The translations under genes and the position numbers were made by a program. DNA of 64,000 nucleotides, taken from NCBI GenBank assembly GCA_028571685.1, contig CM053142.1, positions 199,291,796 through 199,355,795 on the forward strand. The letters are read 5' to 3'. Below, in pieces: positions 46,566-59,542 of the stretch. Each line of letters begins with the position of its first letter. The first letter of the stretch is position 1. The notes under the pieces are model-generated. The model searched no databases and was not told the origin of the DNA. It was given only the letters and a program-made list of their open reading frames with translations. The stretch comes from Heterohyrax brucei. Taxonomy: Eukaryota > Chordata > Mammalia > Hyracoidea > Procaviidae.

Positions 46566-48884
46566 TTAACAGTTTTCTAAGTCTCTCTTATTTTCTTGTA
46601 CTTATACTTGGAATTCTCTGTGTAAACCGCTGTAACTTTTCTAGGCAGATGAATCACTGTGTACTTTCTCTTGTTTCTATCTGTTACCAATCTTGAGAAA
46701 CTGATACATTCTCTTTTCACTGTTTCACGGACTTAGAAAACTAAATTTCTTTCGGCGAAAGTGCTGTTTTCACAGTGCTAAGTACTCCCAACTCTATCAA
46801 CAATGTACGTTTTACCAGTTTTCTAAGTCTCTCTAATTTTCTTGTACTTATACTTGGAATTCTCTGTGTAAACCTCTGTAACTTCTCTAGGTAGATGAAT
46901 TACTGTGTACTTTCTCTTGTTTCTGTTACCAATCTTGAGGAACTCATACATTCTCTGTTCAGTGTTTCCCAGTGTTAGAGAAGTAGATTTCTTTCTGGGA
47001 AAGTGCTGTTTTCACAGTGCGAAGTACTCCCAACTCTATCAACAATGTAGGTTTTACCAGTTTTCTAAGTCTCTCTTATTTTCTTGTACTTATCCTTGGA
47101 ATTCTCTGTGTAAACCTCCGTAACTTTTCTAGGTAGATGAATCACTGTGTACTTTCTCTTGTTTCTATCTGTTACCAATCTTGAGAAACTCGTACATTCT
47201 CTGTTCACTGTTTCCCAGTGTTAGAGAAGTAGGTTTCTTTCTGTGAAAGTGCTGTTTTCACAGTGCTAAGTACTCCCAACTGTATGAACAATGTAGGTCT
47301 TACGAGTTTTCTAAGTCTCTCTTATTTTCTTGTACTTATCCTTGGAATTCTCTGTGTAAACCTCTGTAACTTTTCTAGGTAGATGAATCACTGTGTACTT
47401 TCTCTTGTTTCTATCGGTTACCAATCTTGAGAAACTCATACATTCTCTGTTCACAGTTTCACGGACTTAGAGAACTAACTTTCCTACGGCGAAAGTGCTG
47501 TTTTCACAGTGCTAAGTACTCCCAACTCTATCAACAATGTAGGTTTTACCAGTTTTCTAAGTCTCTATTATTTTCTTGTACTTATCCTTGGAATTCTCTG
47601 TGTAAACCTCTGTAACTTTTCTAGGTAGATGAATCACTGTGTACTTTCTCTTCTTTCTATCTGTTACCAATCTTGAGAAACTCATACATTCTCTGTTCAC
47701 TGTTTCACGGACTTAGAGAACTAAGTTTCCTACGGCGAAAGTTCTGTTTTCACAGTGCTACGTACTCCCAACTCTATCAACAATGTAGGTTTTACCATTT
47801 TTCTAAGTCTCTCTTATTTTCTTGTACTTATACTTGGAATTCTCTGTGTAAAACTCTGTAACTTCTCTAGGTAGATGAATCACTGTGTACTTTCTCTTGT
47901 TTCTGTTACCAATCTTGAGGAACTCGTACATTCTCTGTTCACTGTTTCCCAGTCTTAGAAAACTAGATTTCTTTCTGCGAAAGTGCTGTTTTCACAGTGC
48001 TAAGTACTCCCAACTCTGTCAACAATGTTGGTTTTACCAGTTTTCTAAGTCTCTCTTATTTTCTTGTACTTATACATGGAATTCTCTGTGTAAACCTCTG
48101 TAACTTTTCTAGGTAGATGAATCACTGTGTACTTTCTCTTGTTTCTATCTGTTACCAATCTTGAGAAACTCATACATTCTCTGTTCACTGTTTCGCAGTC
48201 TTAGAGAACTAGATTTCTCTCTGGGAAAGTGCTGTTTTCACAGTGCTAAGTACTCCCAACTCTATCAACAATGTAAGTTTTAACAGTTTTCTAAGTCTCT
48301 CTTATTTTCTTGTACTTGTACTTCGTTTTCTCTGTGTAAACCTCTGTAACTTTTCTAGGTAGATGAATCACTGTGTACTTTCTCTTGTTTCTATCTGTTA
48401 CAAATCTTGAGAAACTCATACATTCTCTGTTCACTGTTTCACGGCCTTAGAGAACTAAATTTCTTTCGGCGAAAGTGCTGTTTTCACAGTGCTAAGTACT
48501 CCCAACTCTATCAACAATCTAGGTTTTGCCAGTTTTCTAAGTCTCTCTTATTTTCTTGTACTTATACCTGGAATTCTCTGTGTAAACCTCTGTAACTTTT
48601 CTAGGTAGATGAATCACTGTGTACTTTCTCTTGTTTCTATCTGTTACCAATCTTGATAAACTCATACATTCTCTGTTCACTGTTTCACGGACTTACAGAA
48701 CTAAATTTCCTTCGGCGAAAGTGCTGTTTTCTCACTGCTAAGTACTCCCAACTCTATCAACAATGTAGGTTTTACCAGTTTTCTAAGTCTCTCTTATTTT
48801 CTTGTACTTATACTTGGAATTCTCTCTGTAAACCTCTGTAACTTTTCTAGGTAGATGAATCACTGTGTACTTTCTCTTGTTTCT
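46566..48884 (+). repeat. Satellite mosaic joining copies 2 and 3
   Basis: The first 0.6 kb follows 40672-41266 (offset 5894). From about 47170 to 48510 it follows 31700-33040 (offset 15474). It then follows sequence one monomer further on (offset 15228) until copy 3 begins. It has 242-bp monomers near 46918 and 47898. The breakpoints fall within nearly invariant parts of the monomer, as expected of unequal exchange between misaligned repeats. No gene is visible. Confidence 0.86.
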
Positions 48885-51800
48885 ATCTGTTACCAATCTT
48901 GAGAAACTCATACATTCACTGTTCACTGTTTCACGGACGTAGAGAACTAACTTTCCTATGGCGAAAGTGCTGTTTTCACAGTGCTAAGTACTCCCAACTC
49001 TATCAACAATGTAGGTTTTACCAGTTTTCTAAGTCTTTCTTATTTTCTTGTACTTATCCTTGGAATTCTCTGTGTAAACCTCTGTAACTTTTCTAGATAG
49101 ATGAATCACTGTGTACTTTCTCTTGTTTCTATCTGTTACCAATCTTGAGAAACTCATACATTCTCTGTTAAGTGTTTCACGGACTTACAGAACTAAATTT
49201 CCTTCGGCGAAAGTGCTGTTTTCTCAGTGCTAAGTACTCCCAACTCTATCAACAGTGTAGGTTTTGCCAGTTTTCTAAGTCTCTCTTATTTTCTTGTACT
49301 TATACTTGGAATTCTCCGTGTAAACCTCTGTAACTTTTCTAGGTAGATGAATCACTGTGTACTTTCTCTTGTTTCTATCGGTTACCAATCTTGAGAAACT
49401 CATACATTCTCTGTTCACTGTTTCACGGGCTTAGAGAACTAAATTACTTTCTGTGAAAGTGGTGTTTTCACAGTGCTAAGTACTGCCAACTCTATCAACA
49501 ATGTAGGTTATACCAGTTTTCTAAGTCTCTCTCATTTTCTTGTACTTATACTTGGTATTCTCTGTGTAAACCTCTGTAACTTCTCTAGGTAGATGAATCA
49601 CTGTGTACTTTCTCTTGTTTCTGTTACCAATCTTGAGGAACTCATACATTCTCTGTTCACTGTTTCCCAGTCTTAGAAAACTAGATTTCTTTCTGCGAAA
49701 GTGCTGTTTTCACAGTGCTAAGTACTCCCAACTCTATCAACAATGTAGGTTTTACCAGTTTTCTAAGTCTCTCTTATTTTCTTGTACTTATACTTGGAAT
49801 TCTCTGTGTAAACCTCTGTAACTTTTCTAGGTAGATGAATCACTGTGTACTTTCTCTTGTTTCTATCTGTTACCAATCTTGAGAAACTCATACATTCTCT
49901 GTTCACTGTTTCCCAGTCTTAGAGAACTAGATTTCTCTCTGGGAAAGTGCTGTTTTCACAGTGCTAAGTACTCCCAACTCTATCAACAATGTAGGTTTTA
50001 CCAGTTTTCTAAGTCTCTCTTATTTTCTTGTACTTGTACTTCGTTTTCTCTGTGTAAACCTCTGTAACATTTCTAGGTAGATGAATCACTGTGTACTTTC
50101 TCTTGTTTCTATCTGTTACAAATCTTGAGAAACTCGTACATTCTCTGTTCACTGTTTCACGGCCTTAGAGAACTAAATTTCTTTCGGCGAAAGTGCTGTT
50201 TTCACAGTGCTAAGTACTCCCAACTCTATCAACAATGTAGGTTTTAACAGTTTTCTAAGTCTCTCTTATTTTCTTTTATTTATCCTTGGAATTCTCTGTG
50301 TAAACCTTTGTAACTTTTCTAGGTAGATGAATCACTGTGTACTTTCTCTTGTTTCTATCTGTTATCAATCTTGAGAAACTCATACATTCTCTGTTCAGTG
50401 TTTCACGGACTTAGAGAACTAAATTTCTTTCGGTGAAAGTGCTGTTTTCACAGTGCTAAGTACTCCCAACTCTATCAACAATCTAGGTTTTGCCAGTTTT
50501 CTAAGTCTCTCTTATTTTCTTGAACTTATACCTGGAATTCTCTGTGTAAACCTCTGTAACTTTTCTAGGTAGATGAATCACTGTGTACTTTCTCTTGTTT
50601 CTATCTGTTACCAATCTTGATAAACTCATACATTCTCTGTTCACTGTTTCACGGACTTACAGAACTAAATTTCCTTCGGCGAAAGTGCTGTTTTCTCAGT
50701 GCTAAGTACTCCCAACTCTATCAACAATGTAGGTTTTACCAGTTTTCTAAGTCTCTCTTATTTTCTTTTACTTATACTTGGAATTCTCTGTGTAAACCTC
50801 TGTAACTTTTCTAGGTAGATGAATCACTGTGTACTTTCTCTTGTTTATATCTGTTACCAATCTTGAGAAACTCATACATTCTCTGTTCACTGTTTCATGG
50901 ACTTAGAGAACTAAATTTCTTTCGGTGAAAGTGCTGTTTTCACAGTGCTAAGTACTCCCAACTCTATCAACAATGTAGGTTGTACCAGTTTTCTAAGTCT
51001 CTCTTATTTTCTTGTACTTATCCTTGGAACTCTGTGTGTAAACCTCTGTAACTTATCTAGATAGATGAATCACTGTGTACTTTCTCTTGTTTCTATCTGT
51101 TACCAATCTTGAGAAACTCATACATTCTCTGTTAAGTGTTTCACGGACTTACAGAACTAAATTTCTTTCGGCGAAAGTGCTGTTTTCTCAGTGCTAAGTA
51201 CTCCCAACTCTATCAACAATGTAGGTTTTACCAGTTTTCTAAGTCTCTCTTATTTTCTTGTACTTATACTTGGAATTCTCTGTGTAAACCTCTGTAACTT
51301 TTCTAGGTAGATGAATCACTGTGTACTTTCTCTTGTTTCTATCTGTTACCAATCTGGAGAAACTCATACATTCTCTGTTCACTGTTTCCCAGTCTTAGAG
51401 AACTAGATTTCTTTCTGGGAAACTGCTGTTTTCACAGTGTTAAGTACTCCCAACTCTATCAACAACGTAGGTTTTACCAGTTTTCTAAGTCTCTCTTATT
51501 TTCTTGTACTTATACTTGGTTTTCTCTGTGTAAACCTCTGTAACTTTTCTAGGTAGATGAATCACTGTGTACTTTCTCTTGTTTCTATCTGTTACCAATC
51601 TTGAGAAACTCATACATTCTCTGTTCACTGTTTCACGGACTTAGAGAACTAAATTTCTTTCGGCGAAAGTGCTGTTTTCACAGTGCTAAGTACTCCCAAC
51701 TCTATCAACAATGTAGGTTTTACCAGTTTTCTAAGTCGCTCTTATTTTCTTGTACTTATCCTTGGAATTCTCTGTGTAAACCTCCGTAACTTTTTTAGGT

Positions 51801-54165
51801 AGATGAATCACTGTGTACTTTCGCTCTTTTCTATCTGTTACCAAACTTGAGAAACTCACACCTTCTCTGTTCACTGTTTCAAGGACTTAGAGAACTAAAT
51901 TTACTTCGACGAAAGTGCTGTTTTCACAGTGCTAAGTACTCCCAACTCTATCAACAATGTAGGTTTTACCAGTTTTCTAAGTCTCTCTTATTTTCTTGTA
52001 CTTATACTTGGAATTCTCTGTGTAAACCTCTGTAACTTCTTGGGTAGATGAATCACTGTGTACTTTCTCTTGTTTCTATCTGTTACCAATCTGCAGAAAC
52101 TCATACATTCTCTGTTTACTGTTTCCCAGTCTTAAAGAAGTAGATTTCTTTCTGGGAAAGTGCTGTTTTCACAGTGCTAGGTACTCCCAACTCTATCCAC
52201 AATGTAGGTTTTACCAGTTTTCTCAGTCTCTCTTATTTTCTTGTACTTATACATGGAATTCTCTGAGTAAACTTCTGTAACTTCTCTAGGTAGGTGAATC
52301 ACTGTGTACTTTTTCTTGTTTCTATCTGTTACCAATCTTGAGAAACTCATACATTCTCTGTTCACCCAGTGTTAGAGAAGTAGATTTCTTTCTGGGAAAG
52401 GGCTGTTTTCACAGTGCTAAGTACTCCCAACTCTATCAACAATGTAGGTTTTACCAGTTATCTAAGTCTCTCTTATTTTCTTGTACTTATACTTGGAATT
52501 CTCTGTGTAAACCTCTGTAACTTTTGTAGGTAGATGAATCACTGTGTACTTTCTCTTGTTTCTATCTGTTACCAATCTTGAGAAACTGATACATTCTCTT
52601 TTCACTGCTTCACGGACTTAGAAAACTAAATTTCTTTCTGGGAATGTGCTGTTTTCACAGTGTTAAGTACTCCCAACTCTATCAACAATGTAGGTTTTAC
52701 CAGTTTTCTAAGTCTCTCTTATTTTCTTGTACTTATACTTGGAATTCTCTGTGTAAACCTCTGTAACTTTTCTAGGTAGATGAATCACTGTGTACTTTCT
52801 CTTGTTTCTATCTGTTACCAATCTTGAGAAAGTCATACATTCTCTGTTCACTATTTCCCAGTCTTACAGAAGTAGATTTCATTCTGCAATAGTGCTTTTT
52901 TCACAGTGCTAAGTACTCCCAACTCTATCAACAATGTAGGTTTTACCAGTTTTCTAAGTCTCTCTTATTTTCTTCTACTTATACTTGGAATTCTATGTGT
53001 AAACCTCTGTAACTTTTCTAGGTAGATGAATCACTGTGTACTTTCTCTTGTTTCTATCTGTTACCAATCTTGAGAAACTCATACATTCTCTGTTCACTGT
53101 TTCACGGACTTGGAGAACTAAATTTCTTTCGGCGAAAGTGCTGTTTTCACAGTGCTAAGTACTCCCAACTCTATCAACAATGTAGGTTTTACCAGTTTTC
53201 TAAGTCTCTCTCATTTTCTTGTACTTATACTTGGAATTCTCTGTGTAAACCTCTGTAACTTCTCTAGGTAGATGAATCACTGTGTACTTTCTCTTGTTTC
53301 TATCTGTTACCAATCTTGAGAAACTGATACATTCTCTGTTCACTGTTTCCCAGTCTTAGAGAAGTAGATTTCTTTCTGCGAAAGTGCTGTTTTCACAGTG
53401 GTAAGTACTCCCAACTGTATCAACAATGTAGGTTTTACCAGTTTTCTAAGTCTCTCTTATTTTCTTGTCCTTATACTTGGTTTTCTCTGTGTAAACCTCT
53501 GAAACCTTTCTAGGTAGATGAATCACTGTGTACTTTCTCTTGTTTCTATCTGTTACCAATCTTGAGAAACTCATACATTTTCTGTTCACTGTTTCACGGA
53601 CTTAGAGAACTAAATTTCTTTCTGCGAAAGTGCTGTTTTCACAGTGCTAAGTACTCCCAACTCTATCAACAATGTAGGTTTTACCAGTTTACTAAGTCTC
53701 TCTTATTTTCTTGTACTTATACTTGGAATTCTCTGTGTAATCCTCTGTAACTTTTCTAGGTAGATGAATCACTGTGTACTTTCTCTTGTTTCTATCTCTT
53801 ACCAATCTGGAGAAACTGATACATTCTCTGTTCACTGTTTCCCGGACTTAGAGAACTAAATTTCTTTCGGCGAAAGTGCTGTTTTCACAGCGCTAAGTAC
53901 TCCCAACTCTATCCACAATGTAGGTTTTACCAGTTTTCTAAGTCTCTCTTATTTTCTTGTACTTATACTTGGAATTCTCTTTGTAAACCTCTGTAACTTC
54001 TCTAGGTAGATGAATCACTGTGTACTTTCTCTTGTTTCTATCTGTTACCAATCTGGAGAAACTCATACATTTTCTGTTCACTGTTTCCCAGTCTTAGAGA
54101 AGTAGATTTCTTTCTGGGAAAGTGCTGTTTTCACAGTGCTAGGTACTCCCAACTCTATCCACAAT
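48885..54165 (+). repeat. 5-kb higher-order unit, copy 3
   Basis: Carries the same ordered markers as copies 1 and 2 (GTTAAGTGTTTC near 49168, CTATCGGTTACC, 242-bp monomer near 49603, CTTGATAAACTC near 50615, CACACCTTCTC near 51858, CTTCTTGGGTAG near 52038, TGCAATAGTGC near 52885). A private 6-bp deletion occurs near 52362 (GTTCACCCAGTG). It ends near 54165, where TTTTACCGGTTTTC of the block-flank marker monomer begins. Confidence 0.87.
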
Positions 54166-54480
54166 GTAGGTTTTACCGGTTTTCTAAGTCTCTCTTATTT
54201 TCTTGTACTTATACCTGGAATTCTCTGTGCAAACCTCTGTAACTTCTCTAGGTAGATGAATCACTGTGTACTTTCTCTTGTTTCTATCTGTTACCAATCT
54301 GGAGAAACTCATACATTCTCTGTTCACTGTTTCCCAGTGTTAGAGAAGTAGATTTCTTTCTGGGAAAGTGCTGTTTTCACAGTGCTAAGTACTCCCAACT
54401 CTATCAACAATGTAGGTTTTACCAGTTTTCTAAGTCTCTCTTATTTTCTTGTACTTATCCTTGGAATTCTTTGTGTAGGC
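54166..54480 (+). repeat. Satellite, left flank of telomeric block 6
   Basis: The 3' part of the marker monomer (TTACCGGTTTTC, ATACCTGGAATTC, CTGTGCAAACC) and then the junction monomer with CCCAGTGTTAGAGAAG, ending TTCTTTGTGTA and GGC. Only this short flank is shared with blocks 2-5; the 5' half of the marker monomer has been replaced by the end of copy 3. No gene is visible. Confidence 0.92.
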
Positions 54481-55377
54481 TTAGGGTTAGGGTTAGGGTT
54501 GGGGTTAGGGTTGGGGTTAGGGTTCGGGTTAGGGTTAGGGTTAGGGTTCGGGTTCGGGTTCGGGTTAGGGTTAGGGTTAGGGTTAGGGTTAGGGTTCGGG
54601 TTAGGGTTAGGGTTAGGGTTAGGGTTAGGGTTAGGGTTCGGGTTCGGGTTCGGGTTCGGGTTCGGGTTCGGGTTCGGGTTCGGGTTCGGGTTCGGGTTAG
54701 GGTTAGGGTTAGGGTTAGGGTTAGGGTTAGGGTTAGGGTTAGGGTTAGGGTTAGGGTTAGGGTTAGGGTTAGGGTTAGGGTTAGGGTTAGGGTTAGGGTT
54801 AGGGTTAGGGTTAGGGTTAGGGTTAGGGTTAGGGTTAGGGTTAGGGTTAGGGTTAGGGTTAGGGTTAGGGTTAGGGTTAGGGTTAGGGTTAGGGTTAGGG
54901 TTAGGGTTAGGGTTAGGGTTAGGGTTAGGGTTAGGGTTAGGGTTAGGGTTAGGGTTAGGGTTAGGGTTAGGGTTAGGGTTAGGGTTAGGGTTAGGGTTAG
55001 GGTTAGGGTTAGGGTTAGGGTTAGGGTTAGGGTTAGGGTTAGGGTTAGGGTTAGGGTTAGGGTTAGGGTTAGGGTTAGGGTTAGGGTTAGGGTTAGGGTT
55101 AGGGTTAGGGTTAGGGTTAGGGTTAGGGTTAGGGTTAGGGTTAGGGTTAGGGTTAGGGTTAGGGTTAGGGTTAGGGTTAGGGTTAGGGTTAGGGTTAGGG
55201 TTAGGGTTAGGGTTAGGGTTAGGGTTAGGGTTAGGGTTAGGGTTAGGGTTAGGGTTAGGCTTAGGGTTAGGCTTAGGGTTAGGCTTAGGGTTAGGGTTAG
55301 GGTTAGGGTTAGGCTTAGGGTTAGGGTTAGGGTTAGGGTTAGGGTTAGGGTTAGGGTTAGGGTTAGGGTTAGGGTTA
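54481..55377 (+). repeat. Interstitial telomeric block 6, (TTAGGG)n, 897 bp
   Basis: The left edge follows blocks 2/4: one TTCGGG, three TTAGGG, then a TTCGGG cluster. A run of ten TTCGGG follows, then a pure TTAGGG core. The right edge has isolated TTAGGC units (C-G-C-G-C, four G, then C), which resembles blocks 3/5 and not the TTAGGC run of 2/4. The satellite resumes with CTAGCTAAATGAATCAG; the A is private to this copy. Confidence 0.97.
54637..54696 (+). repeat. Run of ten TTCGGG variant hexamers in block 6
   Basis: Ten TTCGGG in a row, each adding a CpG. Elsewhere in the window TTCGGG occurs singly or in runs of up to four. The run suggests local amplification of a single variant. Confidence 0.95.
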
Positions 55378-58300
55378 AACTTCTCTAGCTAAATGAATCA
55401 GTGTGTACTTTCTCTTGTTTCTATCTGTTACCAATCTTGAGAAACTCATACATTCTCTTTTCACTGTTTCCCTGTCTTACAGAAGTAGATTTCTTTGTGC
55501 GAAAGTGCTGTTTTCACAGTGCTAAGTACTGCCAACTCTATCAACAATGTAGGTTTTACCAGTTTTCTAAGTCTCTCTTATTTTCTTGTCCTTATACTTG
55601 GTTTTCTCTGTGTAAACCTCTGAAACCTTTCTAGGTAGATGAATCACTGTGTACTTTCTCTTCTTTCTATCTGTTACCAATCTTGAGAAACTCATACATT
55701 TTCTGTTCACTGTTTCACGGACTTAGAGAACTAAATTTCTTTCGGCGAAAGTGCTGTTTTCACAGTGCTAAGTACTCCCAACTCTATCAACAATGTAGGT
55801 TTTACCAGTTTTCTAAGTCTCTCTTATTTTCTTGTACTTATACTTGGAATTCTCTGTGTAATCCTCTGTAACTTTTCTAGGTAGATGAATCACTGTGTAC
55901 TTTCTCTTGTTTCTATCTGTTACCAATCTTGAGAAACTGATACATTCTCTTTTCACTGTTTCAAGGACTTAGAAAACTAAATTTCTTTTGGCGAAAGTGC
56001 TGTTTTCACAGTGCTAAGTACTCCCAACTCTATCAGCAATGTAGGTTTTACCGGTTTTCTAAGTCGCTCTTATTTTCTTGTACTTATACTTGGAATTCTC
56101 TGTGTAAACCTCTGTAACTTCTCTAGGTAGATGAATCACTGTGTACTTTCTCTTGTTTCTATCTGTTACCAATCTGCAGAAACTCATACATTCTCTGTTT
56201 ACTGTTTCCCAGTCTTAGAGAAGTAGATTTCTTTGTGCGAAAGTGCTGTTTTCACAGTGCTAAGTACTGCCAACTCTATCAACAATGTAGGTTTTACCAG
56301 TTTTCTAAGTCTCTCTTATTTTCTTGTACTTATACTTGGAATTCTCTGTGTAAACCTCTGTAACTTTTCTAGGTAGATGAATCACTGTGTACTTTCTCTT
56401 GTTTCTATCTGTTACCAATCTTGAGAAACTCATACATTCTCTGTTCACTGTTTCACGGGCTTAGAGAACTAAATTTCCTTCTGCGAAAGTGGTGTTTTCA
56501 CAGTGCTAAGTACTGCCAACTCTATCAACAATGTAGGTTTTACCAGTTTTCTAAGTCTCTCTCATTTTCTTGTACTTATACTTGGAATTCTCTGTGTAAA
56601 CCTCTGTAACTTCTCTAGGTAAATGAATCACTGTGTACTTTCTCTTGTTTCTGTTACCAATCTTGAGGAACTCATACATTCTCTGTTCACTGTTTCCCAG
56701 TCTTAGAAAACTAGATCTCTATCTGCGAAAGTGCTGTTTTCACAGTGCTAAGTACTCACAACTCTATCAACAATGTAGGTTTTACCAGTTTTCTAAGTCT
56801 CTCTTATTTTCTTGTACTTATACTTGGAATTCTCTCTGTAAACCTCTGTAACTTTTCTAGGTAGATGAATCACTGTGTACTTTCTCTTGTTTCTATCTGT
56901 TACCAATCTTGAGAAACTCATACATTCTCTGTTCACTGTTTCGCGGACTTAGAGAACTAAATTTCTTTCGGCGAAAGTGCTGTTTTCACAGTGCTAAGTA
57001 CTCCCAACTCTATCAGCAATGTAGGTTTTACCAGTTTTCTAAGTCTCTCTTATTTTCTTGTACTTATACTTGGAATTCTCTGTGTAAACCTCTGTAACTT
57101 TTCTAGGTAGATGAATCACTGTGTACTTTCTCTTGTTTCTATCTGTTACCAATCTTGAGGAACTCATACATTCTCTGTTCACTGTTTCCCAGTCTTATAA
57201 AACTAGATTTCTTTCTGCGAAAGTGCTGTTTTCACAGTGCTAAGTACTCCCAACTCTATGAACAATGTAGGTTTTACCAGTTTTCTAAGTCTCTCTTATT
57301 TTCTTGTACTTATCCTTGGAATTCTCTGTGTAAACCTCTGTAACTTTTTTAGATAGATGAATCACTGTGTACTTTCTCTTGTTTCTATCGGTTACCAATC
57401 TTGAGAAACTCATACATTCTCTGTTCACTGTTTCACGGGCTTAGAGAACTAAATTTCTTTCTGTGAAAGTGGTGTTTTCACAGTGCTAAGTACTCCCAAC
57501 TCTATCAACAATGTAGGTTTTACCAGTTTTCTAAGTCTCTCTTATTTTCTTGTACTTATACTTTGAATTCTCTGTGTAAACCTCTGTAACTTCTCTAGGT
57601 AGATGAATCACTGTGTACTTTCTCTTGTTTCTATCTGTTACCAATCTTGAGAAACTGATACATTCTCTGTTCACTGTCTCCCAGTCTTAGAGAAGTAGAT
57701 TTCTTTTTGCGAAAGTGCTGTTTTCACAGTGCTAAGTACTCCCAACTTTATCAACAATGTAGGTTTTACTAGTTTTCTAAGTCTCTCTTATTTTCTTGTA
57801 CTTATACTTGGAATTCTCTGTGTAATCCTGTGTAACTTTTCTAGGTAGATGAATCACTGTGTACTTTCTCTTGTTTCTATCTCTTACCAATCTTGAGAAA
57901 CTGATACATTCTCTTTTCACTGTTTCACGGACTTAGAACACTAAATTTCTTTCGGCGAAAGTGCTGTTTTCACAGTGCTAAGTACTCCCAACTCTATCAA
58001 CAATGTAGGTTTTACCGGTTTTCTAAGTCTCTCTTATTTTCTTGTACTTATACTTGGAATTCTCTGTGTAAACCTCAGTAACTTTTCTAGGTAGATGAAT
58101 CACTGTGTACTTTCTCTTGTTTCTACCTGTTACCAATCTTGAGAAACTCATACATTCTCTGTTCACTGTGTCCCAGTCTTAGAGAAGTAGATTTCTTTCT
58201 GCGAAAGTGCTGTTTTCACAGTGCTAAGTACTCCCAACTCTATCCACAATGTAGGTTTTACCAGTTTTCTAAGTCTCTCTTATTTTCTTGTACTTATACT

Positions 58301-59542
58301 TGGAATTCTCTGTGTAAACCTCTGTAACTTCTCTTGGTAGATGAATCACTGTGTACTTTCTCTTGTTTCTATCTGTTACCAATCTGGAGAAACTCATACA
58401 TTCTCCGTTCACTGTTTCACGGACTTACAGAACTAAATTTCCTTCGGTGAAAATGCTGTTTTCACAGTGCTAAGTACTCCCAACTCTATCAACAATGTAG
58501 ATATTACCAGTTTTCTAAGTCTCTCTTATTTTCTTTTACTTATACTTGGAATTCTATGTGTAAACCTCTGTAACTTTTCTAGGTAGATGAATCACTGGGT
58601 ACTTTCTCTTGTTTCTATCTGTTACCAATCTTGAGAAACTCATACATTCTCTGTTCACTGTTTCACGGACTTAGAGAACTAAATTTCCTTCTGTGAAAAT
58701 GCTGTTTTCACAGTGCTAAGTACTCCCACCTCTATCAACAATGTAGGTTTTAACAGTTTTCTAAGTCTCTCTTATTTTCTTGTACTTGGAATTCTCTGTG
58801 TAAACCTCTGTAACTTTTCTAGGTAGATGAATCACTGTGTACTTTCTCTCGTTTCTATCTGTTACCAATCTTGAGAAACTCATGCATTGTCTGTTCACTG
58901 TTTAACGGACTTACAGAACTAAATTTCCTTCGACGAAAGCGCTGTTTTCACAGTGCTCAGTACTCCCAACTCTATCAAAAATGTAGGTTTTACCGGTTCT
59001 CTAAGTCTCTCTTATTTTCTTGTACTTATACTTGGAATTCTCTCTGTAAACCTCTGTAACTTCTCTAGGTAGATGAATCACTGTGTACTTTCTCTTGTTT
59101 CTATCTGTTACCAATCTGGAGAAACTCATACATTCTCTGTTCACTGTTTCCCAGTCTTAGAGAAGGAGATTTCTTTCTGTGAAAGTGCTGTTTTCACAGT
59201 GCTAAGTACTCCCAACTCTATCAACAATGTAGGTTTTACCAGTTTTCTAAATCTCTCTTATTTTTTCTACTTATACATGGAATTCTCTGAGTAAACTTCT
59301 GTAACTTCTCTAGGTACATGAATCACTGTGTACTTTCTCTTGTTTCTATCTGTTACCAATCTTGAGAAACTCATACATTCTCTGTTCACTGTTTCCCAGT
59401 GTTAGAGAAGTAGATTTCTTTCTGGGAAAGTGCTGTTTTCACAGTGCTAAGTACTCCCAACTCTATCAACAATGTAGGTTTTACCAGTTTTCTAAGTCTC
59501 TCTTATTTTCTTGTACTTATCCTTGGAATTCTTTGTGTAGGC
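55378..59542 (+). repeat. Satellite, 17 monomers between blocks 6 and 7
   Basis: The right flank of block 6 matches that of blocks 2-5 for about 750 bp. It then moves through a mixture including CTAGATCTCTATCTGCG near 56710 (again near 60980), a 242-bp monomer near 56633, a 6-bp deletion near 58785 (CTTGTACTTGGAATTC) and the CATGCATTGTCTG marker near 58871. A shortened TTATTTTTTCTAC lies near 59261. No gene is visible. Confidence 0.93.
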
